A DNA stretch of 64,000 nt, taken from positions 1,663,175-1,727,174 of the forward strand of contig VXAU01001100.1 in assembly GCA_013399695.1 (NCBI GenBank), written 5' to 3'. Under the pieces are notes generated by a model. That model was not told where the DNA came from. It did no database searches and worked only from the letters and a program-made list of their open reading frames with translations. A program made the position numbers and the translations under genes. The stretch comes from Formicarius rufipectus. Its lineage: Eukaryota; Chordata; Aves; Passeriformes; Formicariidae. Positions 11,781-24,800 of the stretch are shown here, piece by piece. Positions within the stretch are counted from its first letter, which is position 1; each line of letters starts with the position of its first letter.

Positions 11781-14700
11781 TATTATCACAAAGCAAGCAA
11801 TATTCACATATCAAAACAAAACAGTGCATTTGGTTATGAACTGCAATTGCTAGAGATGGGATTTAGTTGTACAAAAGGAGTCCATTCAATTTAGGCTTTT
11901 AAGGTTTTCATAAATTTCAGCTGCTGTAAATCTGCTTTGCTGTCAGAAAGACTACTTTAATCTTTATTGATGGAGAATTTACACTTGTGTTTTCATATAA
12001 AACCTGTTCAAGGAATATCTGGAAACATTTATTTTTTTTTTCTTTTTATAGAGGTGGTTTGCGAGAGAATTTTCAGGAACAGAGACTTTCTGGCAGCATT
12101 ATCTGTAAAAGAGGTGAAAATAAGTCTCTATTCAAAAAGAGCAGGAAGTCAACTTTAGTTTCCTCTCATATCAACACATATTGACAGTGATTCTGTTGCA
12201 ACTAACACAGTATAACCCCCTTAAAGTGCATGCAGAAGGGAAAGAGGTGGGACCCTCCATTCTGGCTTGAATGAAATCCCAGCAAAGGCCATACCATGGC
12301 ACAACATTTTAGAGGAGTGGTATAAGGTATGTTGGCATCATCATGTTAGGCTGAACTGGATAAATTATTAGATTCCTATGGGGATTTTTAATATGATACT
12401 ATTATATCACCTCTGTTTATTATTTGACTCTACCATTTATCCTCTTAAATTTTCCCACAGATGAAGGGAGCAATCATGAAGGCCAGCTGTGGCCTAGGGA
12501 TGCTCTTTCATCTGTATAAGCAATGAAGAGCAAGGGCTGCTCTGTGTGGAGGGTGGGGTAAAGAGGAGGAGAGGATGCACACCACTGTCAGGGGTTCTTT
12601 TAGTCCAGGTCTTTGTCATGAATGGAGAGAAGTCAAAGTCTGGCAAGAAAGAGTTCATCTTTGGGCTCTTGTAAGAAGATGAGAACTCAGAAAGAACAAG
12701 AGCTTTGGATAGGAAAGAAAAGTAAGAAAGGTAACTTGAGCAAATTTCTGTAGAGGAATACAAAGTTAGGTGCAGGAGAGATTGTGGTGAATCTCTTGAG
12801 TTTATCAGCTCTGATAATGATCCATTTGTTCTATGCTGCTGTGTGTCATTTTGAACACAAGCCAATGCTGAAATTGTATGACAGAAGCAATTTCAGTGGG
12901 GGAGCACTATCATCAGTGCTGCAGCATCACTGGGAGAAAAGTTGGAGGAAATATCAAAGACCAAAAAAATTGTGTATTTCACAGCTGTTAGGAAGGCAAT
13001 TTCCATACCATCATCTAGGACAGCACATCTTTGATATATTACTTGAATCATCTGATATAAAACACCAGTTGTTTAGCCCCTCTTTCTGATGGAGGAAAAA
13101 GAATTTTCTTCTTCCTGCCACTGTTTCCTGAAGTGAGTTTAATAAATTAAATCCCACAGAGATTCTATGATGGTTTTTAAACAAACGTATGGAAGTATAG
13201 CTTAACCTCAGTGATCCTTTATGCTTTTTTTACTGAACATGACAATAGATTAGATAATTACACTCAAGGACTTCCTCATTTCACCACAACTGTTTCCATT
13301 AAATCTGGGGTTTATTAAAAGGCATTCTTCAGGGGAAATATGAAATCTCATTCTTTAAAGTTTGAATTTTGCTATATTTTTTACTTTTAAAGACTAGCTG
13401 TAGCAAAGAATCTTCATTTAAGCCTCTTACAATGTTCATTTTTTAAGTTTTAATCAGCTATGTATGTGGGAGCAGAGGTGGTAATGAATAAAAGGTGTGG
13501 GTAATGTTGGGAGGGGATGGTGAGCAGAAGTCATATGAGTAGTAAAATAAGAAGAAAACTAATAATGCCTAGCAACCTAAGGGGGAAAAAATGTGCATGG
13601 CAACAGAAAGGAAGGGCTTAGCCTCAAAGAGAACACTTGTCAGGAGAGAGACAAAGAGAAAGAAAATTCATAATATAATAAGCCTCAGAAGTGGGGGATG
13701 GGAAGGTGAAAGAATAGTTTAGAAACTTGGAAAAACAAGCCAGCTAGAGCTTGCCTTGCACAAAAATGTCAAAGAGCTTTATATATAGCTTTATATAGGT
13801 ATATAGCTTTATATAGGTATCAGTAAGAATTTGCAGGTTTTTGGTGCTGATGAACTGAAACAGGAGATGTAACAAATGTGTGGTCAACCTTGTCATTATA
13901 CTTGGACCTTGAAAAGGAAAATTGAACTCAAATAATTCTGTTACAAGAACATGAGACCCATTACCTGAGCTAGAAGAATATATGCATTTATGTTCCTTGT
14001 AGAAAAGGACCTGTCCTACCAAGGACTCCAGGCTTCTGACAGTGTAGACAAAATTCAGATAGCAAGCAGCAGCAATGCACTACCAAAAAGTGAAGATCTA
14101 GATTAGCTGGTAGCAGAGGAGTGTGAGCAAATTCATCCTGCCAATTAGGTGCCCCTACTGGGATGGCTTAGATGGGGGTTTAACTTGCTGGAAGCATTAT
14201 ATTGTTGGAAAGAAAGCAAAGTGCTGACCATCATCAGCACAAGAGGGAACATTTGCCCTCAGTCTCATTTAGACCAATGGGATTGAAAACCATTTTGAAA
14301 AGAGAGAAGTACTTTGATGCTTCACTGATGGGAATAGTCACATGCAGATGAATTTTCAGCTATGCTAATCTTGGCACCAAATGCCATTCATCTTAAACTT
14401 TTTCAAAATTCTACTCATTGCAGCAAAGGTAACAGAGGTTAGTGTAAAAGAATTGAAAATAAAACATTGCAAAATGAAAAGTAATTTTTACTGCTCTGAG
14501 ACTTCAAACACTGAGAAGTTTTAATCATAATCATTTGGCTGTTGCACTGTGGGACCGTAAGGCAGAGCTAAGACTGCTTCAGTGGCCTAATTATATGCAA
14601 TTGAGGATTCTCTGTTATTTGGGATAACTGCTACATTGATGACATACCATGCAGTCAATCATCATGTATTATTTTGGACACAACTATGTCTAGAAATCCT

Positions 14701-17700
14701 TTTTTAATTTTTTTTTTTTTAAATTTATCTGTGGCAACAGCTTTTTAAGTAGAAAATAATCTTGAAATATTCCTCAGAAACCACAGTTATTTCTTCATTT
14801 CCCCAGCAAAGTTGAAACTTCAATATCCTGAACATTTCGAATGACACTTTCAAATGCGGGAATGAGGAAGATGTTAGACCTGAGGCATAAGTAACAGATT
14901 AGTAGTTTATATTAGCTCCAGATTAGTTAGCAATATATAAAATTGAAACTGCACTCCCCTCTAGTTGCTGGAAGGGAAAAGGAGCTTGCTACTTTTTTCC
15001 CAATTCCAGGAGGCTTCTTCAATAAAAAAAGGGCTTTCATTTTTTATAGTCTGTCCCGACTTTAAAGTTATCTTCATTTACAGCTTCACTGCTATCCTGA
15101 GTTCATAACCAACCCATTTGACCTATATTGCAGGTCCCTCCCTTGCCATTATTTTGTATGGGCATTGGATGGGTAATACAGCGCCTTGCTGTCTCTGTTT
15201 CTTGTCTGGTTTATTGTAGCTGGGTCTCAGCTCACTATGTGGTATCTTAGCTGTTTGGACATAGTAACTATTTGCTGAAACAGTGCCCTAGCATGAAGCA
15301 GAGACTTGATTTTCTGATCCATTTCTGGTGATCTCTGCTCTATGCAGAGCAGCCGTGCTGTGCATAAGTAACTCCTGCTGTTCGGTGGCCCTTTTTATTT
15401 GTGACTCCTTTTATATGGCTTTGTGGGAGCCTTGGGAAGAAATGATGCATTGAGAAAAACAATGCTAGTAATTTAAATGTAATGGCCTTTGCTGATTTCC
15501 TTATTTCAGACTCAAGGAAGTATGTGATTAGAATCATGGTTTTCATTTAATGTATTATTAAGTTTTATGCAAAAATATGGGCTAAATTATTTCTATATGA
15601 AAGCACTTTTGTTACACAGGTGTGAGAAGTTATTCTTCTATATTCTAATTAAATGTCTATTTCATTTTTAATTCTTAAGAAAAATACTACTATTATTCTT
15701 CAACATTTCTGGGCATTGACAACAACATACCAAAGGTTTTTTCTTAAGTTCTGTTACAGCATATTGGAGCATCATGTAAGAATTACACATCCTTATGTGC
15801 CTTTCAGCTTCCATATGCCTTCTGTTTCCTGGCTTTAGTATCTCTAGGATAGCTCTTGTTCCAGAGAATGAAGAAATAATCTTTGACCACACATCACGTC
15901 CCTATGACATTACCTCTTTATGGATTGCATAGTGCGAGTGCATAGATGTCTTTTCCTAGCATTTACTTGAAATTATGGTGCTCAACCTAGAGCTTTTTGC
16001 TGTAAGTGTGAAAAATTCAAGTATGATGTTATTATGCTTCCTGAGCTACTTAAGCTGTCTGAGGAAAATACATTCTCTTCAGATTATCTGTCATATGGAG
16101 TACCTTTCCTTGATAATATTTGGTCAATGGCCTCTCCTGGCTTTCCAGTGGTTTGTGATGAATTTGCACCCTTGCACATAGCTAAGATTGAAAGATTGCT
16201 GGAAAGCCAGCAACAAGCATTTCTTTTTTCTGTCTAAACTTATTCTTCTACATCTTGTTCTGGACCCTAATGACAAAGCTGGTTTTGTCAGCTCTCAGGT
16301 CTGTTTCAGTTGCATTATTCCCCTGCTCCAGCTGCTTCACAGCATTGTAAAGAATGTTGTTTGGTTTTGCTTATTATTGAAAATGCCATTTCTGGGTCTC
16401 AATGCTGCTATCATGTAATGTTTCAAGAGCATAACATAAAAGAATTTGAGAGATTCCATTAAAACTTAAGGTCTGTCAGATCTCTTACAGCATCCCTGGG
16501 TCTTTCATGTATTTTGATCTAGACATTCCCTTGAAGTTTTAGTTTCCCTGGGACTGTCCAAATTTCTTCAGAAGCCAATAGATCCCTAATTAGGAGGATC
16601 TGAGCTTTCCTCAGCTCCAGTAGACCTATGTATAGTTTGATACCTTTCAACCTTTGCTTTTCAGTGTCATAGTCTGACTTGCTGCTGTGGCATTATCATA
16701 TAGTATGGTCTTTCCATAAGATGTATAGTAAAACCAAATTTGGTCTCTAATAGGGGAATTGTGTTCAGAGATTTTATGCAAATATTAGCTTCTGATAAAA
16801 AGCTTTGGTTGTTCTAAATGTTTTCTTGACATTTACAGGGTGGCTGGTCTACTGGTCAGAGTATGATATTTCATTTTCTTCTCTGGCTTGACAGTAATCT
16901 CATGATTTCCCCATCAGCATCTGCACATCAACACTGTGAAATAATACATCTTTATAGTCTGTTAAAATTCCTAACAGGGCCTTCCTTTCAATTTTGCTTT
17001 GCAGTCAAATACGTGATGTGAAGCAATGAATAGAAGAGCTACTACAAGTTCCAGAAATGTTTTGTTGTATATCCCTCAAAAACTTATGTTTGTTTGTTGG
17101 CACCATCATAGTTGCATAGTATATCCCTGGTAATTGAGTTTCTCAAGTCAAACCTACTTGCATCCTCGCACACGGCTCCATTGGATGGTTCTGCCTGGTC
17201 AGCACACACATGCCTGATCCAGCTTTGTTTGCTTTTTCATTACATTTTCTTCCTTGCTGTGAGTCTCACTAGCCCCCCATCCATATGTTTTATATGCCAC
17301 ATGCTGGATTATAAAGTAACAGGCCTATTTATTTCTATAAATATAACAAAACTACCCCCTGCTCAAAAGGTACGAGGAGCACCCCACCTAAATACAGTAT
17401 AGTGTGTCTTCTTGGTGCCTCCTCCAAAGCCTTCTGTAACTTGTGTTTCTCTTCCTGAATTCTTTGAAAACTGCTTCTGCCTTTATCCCACTTATACCTT
17501 CAGTGACTAACAGTAAAATCACAGTTGATTGCTCTTGACAGTAATAATTCTTAATCAGTGATGCTAAGTGATTTCTCACTTTTTGTGACTGGAAATAGAT
17601 ACATTTTTTTTCCCAAAAAAGTATTTCAAGGGCTAGAAATGCTGATTTTCACTGAGATTTTCTTATAAGACTTTTGCCTTGGGCTTTTCAGCTACCTGCT

Positions 17701-19032
17701 AAATCACTGAACAAACCTGAATGAATACAGAAAGCTTCTAGCTCTCACACAAGAACTTTTCTCAAAGTAACTTATATCTTTATGTCCACTTTACAAGCAG
17801 AATGCAAGAGGAGAGTGGCAAACAGAACAGATATCACCTGTTTGGTCAACATGAAATGTGGGTTAGGTTTGTCTTGGTCATATGCTCTGCTGTGGAGTCA
17901 GGAAATGTGTCACTCACAGTTCTGCTGAAGTACTGTGGTAAAAATCTGGGTTTTGAGAGCTGTGCTGTAGTTATCTGCCCCCAAGATAAAATCACCTTTT
18001 TAGCCGTGGGCGGCTTTGTTCAAAGAACAGTGTCCACTTCTGACCATCAGTGGAGACTTTCGTCAGTTCGGCGTTAGAAGTTATCTTGGCAATCAACTTT
18101 GAGATTAAAAATGTTTTTCCATGTAAATAACAGATAGATTGTGATGGTTTTTTCCAACATTTTCCTCATTTTCTCCTATTTTTAAAAACCTTTCATATTT
18201 AGACAAGCTACATATGTCAGCTAGAGCTTATGCCATGGACAGAAATGACAATAGGAAAGAATAGATTGGTCCCAAGGCATCGAGTCAAAATTAAAAGCCA
18301 AATTATTTAACTAAAATTACACAGATGAAAATCATCAAAGCATTAAAAGGAGAAATAGAATGGGTAATAAAAAAGCAAATACAAAATTGCACATACGAAA
18401 CTGATAATACCACCTACTCCAAGGATACCAACAAGTCTCAGGGATATCCAGGTCCCCGCAGCCTCAGTAAGACTTACTCAAACATTGCTGAAAATTCCTA
18501 CATCCACTCTGTGACTCCACTTTCAGCTTCAGGTGAGCACGTATTCCTGACTGTGGCTCGACTTCCTGCTGTGCATCTGCCCTAGTTAAAAACAGATGCA
18601 ATTTATCAGCTGAGCAGCTCTACCCTAACGGCAGGCCATGGAAGATACAGCTGAAAATCAGAACAAGCAGAGCCCAGCGCTGCTTCTCCTAGTGTTCCCA
18701 GTGCAGCCCTGAGCTGCAATAACCAACCACCTTACCCAGCTCTGCTCCTGGGGAGGGCTGTCTGCCCTTGCGTGTATTTCAGTCCTTGGGCAGATGTAAT
18801 ACTGTATGACCGGTAGGGTTATTTGCATGGCACATGCTTTGGAGAAGCCATATGTTTCCATGGCACATACCTCCCTGGCTCCATGGGGAGTGCTTCAGTT
18901 TAAAAGAAAACCATGATGTTTATCAAGGACAGTGAGGTACCCCAAAAACTGCCACAACCTTTGAAATTAAGACTTTAATCAGAAAATTTAGAGAAAAGGA
19001 TAACAGTACTTTACTACAGATATATATATGTG
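11781..19032. other. Intergenic DNA, no gene recognised
   Basis: AT-rich. The stretch about 15600-17600 is pyrimidine-biased on the plus strand and has several short overlapping frames; it could be an old, unidentified element in antisense, but no motif could be assigned. The rest shows nothing beyond short homopolymers. Confidence 0.5.
13775..13820. repeat. Short AT-rich tandem repeat (unit about 18-20 bp)
   Basis: The core AGCTTTATATA occurs three times, twice within a repeated ATATAGCTTTATATAGGT pattern. Confidence 0.85.
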
Positions 19033-19080
19033 CAACAAAACCAAACCAACCAAAAAAACCAAAACAGAACAGAACAAACA
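19033..19080. repeat. AAACC/AAAC-type simple repeat
   Basis: ACC- and AAC-containing A-rich units and two AACAG units follow a short TA run. Confidence 0.8.
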
Positions 19081-19164
19081 GCAACACCATAACCAAAACT
19101 TCCAAACAAATCCAGTCCTGTCCCCACCCCTTGGGGCAATTCTGTTTACAGACAGCAGGAGGTG

Positions 19165-19640
19165 ATGCCACACCTTGGGAGGCAGTGGCTGTGAGGACCC
19201 ACGGGCTCCATTGAGGCAAAGACAGAGGGCAGGGAGAGGTGCTGGTTCCCAAAACTCATGTGGGAATGGCAGCCACAGGGGACAGGCTGAAACCTTTCCC
19301 GTGGGTGGTGTAAGGGCCCTCTCTTACCATCCTTTGTCCAAAAGCATTGGAGGGAGTTACCAACTGCTCTGCAGGTGGTGTGAGCCCCTCAAGGAGTCTG
19401 CAGCAAATCCAGGTAGCAGCGACTGATCTCTCTGAAGAACAGCACAAGGCACATGGAGCTGGGGGGACCCAGCCAGGGGAGCTCCCTCCAGGTTCTTCTA
19501 CCTGCCCAGCAAAAGGTGGCCAACACTCACACAAACTGAGGAGAGAAGTGTGGCCAGCACCAGGAAAGCCTCTCTGCCCCACGTCCCCCAGTTCTCTCCC
19601 CAGTTACTGCTTTGGAATGCAAAGCTATCAGCCATCCCTT
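19165..19640. other. GC-richer patch of unknown nature
   Basis: The patch is clearly richer in GC than the flanks and is open over about 110 codons in two overlapping plus-strand frames and one minus-strand frame. No domain, splice pair or repeat family was recognised. It could be a decayed repeat, an old retrocopy or a regulatory block. Confidence 0.4.
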
Positions 19641-21844
19641 TGTTTTGCCTTTAGACATTTAGCTGGCTCTGGGAGCAGGTAGTGAGGGTGCTGGGCTTCA
19701 ACAAGCCATCTGTCCTAGCCTCCAACTCCCAACCACGGTGTTGGTAAGTGACAGAAAAAAAAAAAACCATGAAAGATTTTGAAACTGTAACAGGGAGACA
19801 TGGAAGGGATCTCCTTGAAAGGACTCCTGGTAGAGATACATCTGGATTACCTCTCAAGAAGAGGTGAGGAGATACTCTCTTGGGCATATTTAAGCATAGT
19901 CTCAGCATTTATGAAGGATTTCTTCTTCATACAAGCCCTCAGCAGCCTGCTCTTTCCACACAAGCACAAAGTCTCTAAAAATCCACAGATTGCCCAATGC
20001 CATTCCAGCAACTCTGACATCACCACTGAATAATGTGTTTGTCTAAACTACCATCATCCAAAAATGGGTTGTGAGATGTAAAAGCGTAGTAAATAAAACC
20101 TTCTCTGTAGTGAAATGGGACAGAAAGTGGAAGAGAGTAGGAGCTACAAAAAATTAATGCAGTTTCTCCTTGGTTGCTCTCAGCCTCAATAGCTGGTCAT
20201 AACAATAAAGGAAGTCATAGCTACATTATTTATGAATATATAAAAATAATCAAAACTCCTACATAAGCAGAAAAACAAAATTTTTGTGTCACTCTCAGCG
20301 TAAATTCCTGAGGACATTACAGAGACACTTAACCAGAAGGACTCTTTGCAGTAGTGTGATAATATGTTTAATGCTAAAGTCAGATGACAACACAAATGGC
20401 TGGTAGAGGGCTTCATTGGATTTCTGATAAAACTAATGGAAGTAACCCAGCGATGCCTAATTTTCTCTTATTCACTTTTCCCTTGTGCTGGTTGTTTTTT
20501 TCTTTCTCACCTGTATCGTTCCATGGCAGATTCACTGTTTCTGTCTTTTACAGGAATGCAATCTACTTCCTTTTAGGTTTACTTTCCTCTGCTCATTTCT
20601 TTCCCATCTCTCACCCTTTTAATTTTTGCTCCCTTACTGCTTCTATCTCTCTTCCCACTTGATGCATGTGCACATGCAGATGGCCAGATACTCAGAGTCC
20701 TCTTGATGCTTCCTTTTCTTCTCTCTCATCCCTTGTTTTTCCTACCAGATGTACAAGCCAAAAATGCCGCAAGAACAGCTTGTTCTTGAGATATGTAAAT
20801 ATTACAAAAGCAGTCACTGTCACTGTATTTTCACCAAGAGAAACACAAAGATGAGCCTTTTTCCACTGACCACAGAGGTCTCTGCTTCCTTAAAATTCAT
20901 AATGCTCTCCTACTTCCTCCTCTGTGACTAAAAGTAGAACAGCTGCTCCTTGGCTGGATGAAGACAAGTTTTAGAATGATTACAATTTCCAGATGCATAT
21001 GTCTGTGGCACAAGTGCAGGTTCAAAAGCAGTGATCCAGCAAATGTTCACTTAATCACACTAAGTATCTCATAAACATGGAACAAGACAGCCCCTGTCAC
21101 AAATTATTTAGAATCTGAATTCATCTATGTAGAAGACAAGACACACAATTGATACAGATAGAAAGGAATGGTCAAAGGGAGCAGTGAGACACTATTTGCG
21201 ATCATGATGGGACCCAGGCTTGACACATCTGCACTGTAAATAGAGTTAGAGACACCAGATGCTCAAATTCCTGACAAAATGAATTTTTCTATGACAGCTC
21301 TTGTTTTTATAGAACACATAAAAAAATTAACTAAAAAAAAAAAAAAAAAGTCTGTTGAACTCATTCTTGGAAAGTTAGATTCCTCCTCTCCCTCCTTCAC
21401 CCAGGCAGTCCATTCTTTTCTGACCGAAAAACTTGCAGATGTTGTGCCTGTGAGTGGAGCAACTTTTAGTGCAGTGCATGTACTTAAAGATTTCATCCTG
21501 AAAGCTGCTTCTCTTTAACATGGAAGAGATATTTGATTATGCCCTTCTTTTTTTTGGAATACACAATTTAAGTAAGATTTTCAAATTTGTTGTCCACATC
21601 CTATATTTTAGCAACCATACTCCTGTTCTGGCATGCAGGTGAACAGATATCCATGTCTAGACCTCTGTTTGCAGCACAAATTCTATAGTTTACCTTACCT
21701 GTCAAACAGATCTGGCTGTTCAGTTCTCCAAACAAATGTGCAGTGAGACAACCTTATGATTTGACACAGGATACTGAAAATGGCCTTCCATGTAAATCTA
21801 ATTTTCCAAGGACCCTCTGTTACAGTGTCTGGAAGCACAAAAAT

Positions 21845-21866
21845 TTCATACTGGATCCAGTATGAA
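21845..21866. repeat. Perfect 22-bp palindrome
   Basis: The half-site TTCATACTGGA is followed at once by its reverse complement TCCAGTATGAA with no spacer; a BamHI-type GGATCC lies at the centre. It stands in single-copy-looking DNA. Confidence 0.9.
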
Positions 21867-24800
21867 CAGCTTCAAAATATAAGTAATTGTCATTAGGAAG
21901 TAATGTGATTTTCATCAAAATTGTTCTCAGACTGGAGTGACTCCGTTTACCTGTTCAGACACAAGTGAAGTCAGAATCATACACCAGGGAACAATTTAAG
22001 TTGCCAGGCACCACTGGGGGCCATCAGGTCCATGTCCCACTCAAAGCAGGGCCTACGTTGAAGTTAAAGCCTAAAAGCTGACAGACAAGGAATAGTAGAG
22101 GAAGCTGCAATACAGAGACAGAAGTAGAAATGTACTACCACTGATGGGTGCAGAAGGAAGTTGAACTGCAATGGATGGCAGAGGAATTGAAGAGTTGAGA
22201 GTCAAAAGGGTGCAGACATAGCAGCACACTTATTTTCCTACAAGCCAGATGTTTGTCTCCAGCACGAGAAGTGAAGCTGCCTGATTGCACTTCTGATGGT
22301 GACACTAGTCTAATTTTGCCAGAAAGCAGATAGGCTGCAGTATCAGGCAGAAACAGAAGGAGAGAGAAGGGAAAGTACTGAAAAGAGACTTATTCCCTGA
22401 ATGTTCATGTAGTATATAAGGACTATGACCACAATAACTGCCACATGTATTGGAGTTTTATCTACCACTTGCACATGTTGGTTGCAAAAGGGTATTCATC
22501 ATTCTCAGAAGGAAGGAGGTGATGCAACGCTGGGAGACAGGGTAGAAGGAAGAAACTCATGAAGTCACACTGAACAGGCCGTGGCTGCTGGACCTAGACA
22601 ATTACATATTCCACAAATGTTCTGACCCTCTAGGCAAGTACACTGGTCATTGGATATAAATTCCCACTGAGTAGGCAACTTCTGAGTCATGTCTCCACTT
22701 ATTTCTGGGCAATGAATCATTCTGGATTTGAGCAAAATCTGATTTTTAATTCTGTAATGTCACCTGTAGAGGTTACATCTAGCCAGGGCATTGCCAATGA
22801 CACTCAGAACTTGCCTCTGCTCTTTCCCAAGCCCAAAAGTTGCAGGTGAAAGGAGAGAGAAGACCTAATCATTAGTCCAGGACCTTCACCTTCTCCTGCC
22901 TACTTATAAGATCAGCACTGAGCAAGGAGAGGGGGAGCCATCTCTCCCTCTGGCTGCAGCCTTGATTGACTTCTCCTGGAGGTAAGAACTTGCAGAAGGC
23001 AGTCATGCTGGGATCTCATTTCCAACTCTCTGAAGGCTAGAATTTCTCTGTCACATCAAGACTGGCTCCAACAGGAGCCAAAATAACATTACATATAGTG
23101 AAATAATTGATACTCTGCATAAGGCTGAGTGATGCTGTGCCAAGACTGCTCTAATCAGACCATTCTGCTACTGGCTTTGGAAATGATCATTGATTACTGA
23201 AAAGATCAAAATTAAAAGGTTTTTTTTTGCAGCTCTTCTGAGAACTGCCCATGTAGGAAACAGCATGAGACTAGGGAGGAAGGAGACCAAGCTGCAGGGA
23301 GGAAGAGTGTGAAGCAGGCACCAGGAAATCCCTCTGTGCTCATGGAAAAAAAAAAAAAAATCTAGCTGCTGTAGGAAGAACTTTGAAAATTCTTGGTTTT
23401 AAAGACATGCTATTTTTGCTCATTTAGAACATGGTCCTTGTGTTATCACCCAGCACGGAGCTCATTTAAAAAAAAAAATTAAAAAAATTCTTGGACTTCC
23501 AAATTGTTTCTTCAGGGGAGATCAAAATGCTCCATGAAGAAATGGGGGCAGATAAAAGAGCACAGCAAACCTTCTGAACCTACAGTTCCAGTTACATTTT
23601 GTGTCAGCAAATAACTTGCTTAAACTGCAGACTGTTACAGACACCAAATAAATGATTTATGCTGTACGTAAAACTGCAAAAGCATCACTCAAGTTTTCAG
23701 TTTTCTATTAATTTAAATACATAAATTTCACAGGTGGTTTCTGTCTAAAGAATCTGTGGCATCCTTTGCTATCTTTGAGCTCTGCAAGGGAAGAATATGG
23801 GATACTGGTTATTCAGAACTATAACACCATAAGAATGGGAAATGATACAAGGGCAATGAAGGAAATGGAGTATGTTTTCACAGTGAGCTCAGGCTGCCCT
23901 GATGCCACTGTTCAGGTTAAGGAGACATGTATTCAAAGCAAGAACAAAAACCTTCTTTGTAATTCTGTGTATTAACTTAATGACAAAATTTTGGGAGAAA
24001 AATCCTTCAGACACTGGAATGTCTCAAATTAAAAAATAAAAAAAATTTAAAAAGTCGCCAGAGGGTATTTCTCAATCCTTGCAGGAGTATTTTAAAATAC
24101 TACTCCTTTTCATGGTTGGCTCTGCATTTTGTGTCCTAGCTACCAAAATTTGCATTCTTGGGCATCTCCTGTCATATCATCCCATATGATAGTGGCTCTT
24201 AAATCATATACAAAAAAAGTTTTCATTTTTAATCACAAGCTGTCTCCTATTTACCAACAATAATGAGTTCTTTCTTCAGTTCTCTCAGCTACTTTCTTTT
24301 GCCACGTGTCAAGGAACAACTGCTTGCAAGCTAAGTTGCAGGCTACATACTGTTCATCCCTGAATGTTGGGCTTTAATTCTTCCTCTTTCTTCTAATAGT
24401 TTCTATTTCAGTCCTGGGTAAGTGGAATGAAACAAGAACTTCAAACGCTGGCCAAAAATCAGCACTCTGCTTTTTAGTTGTCTGTGGAACATTTCTTGTT
24501 TCAAGTACCTGTGTTGGCCTTACCACTCCAAGTGTCATAACCATATTGAAAACTTCCAACCCTATCTATGGTGATATACCCCTGCAGTTATCATCTTGGA
24601 ACTGGAGACCTTCCCCTCAGGGAAGAGGAGGGCTTAAGTGTAATGACTTGTTCAATTTTAGGATGCAGATTTAGCTCAGGAATTAAGCATTATCACACCC
24701 TGAGGCACGGCAGGAGGGCATCAGATGCCCTAGTGTCATGCTGCCAGATGGGGTTGACCCCTTGATGGCAGGTACACTCTGTTTACGAGGCTGTGGTCAG

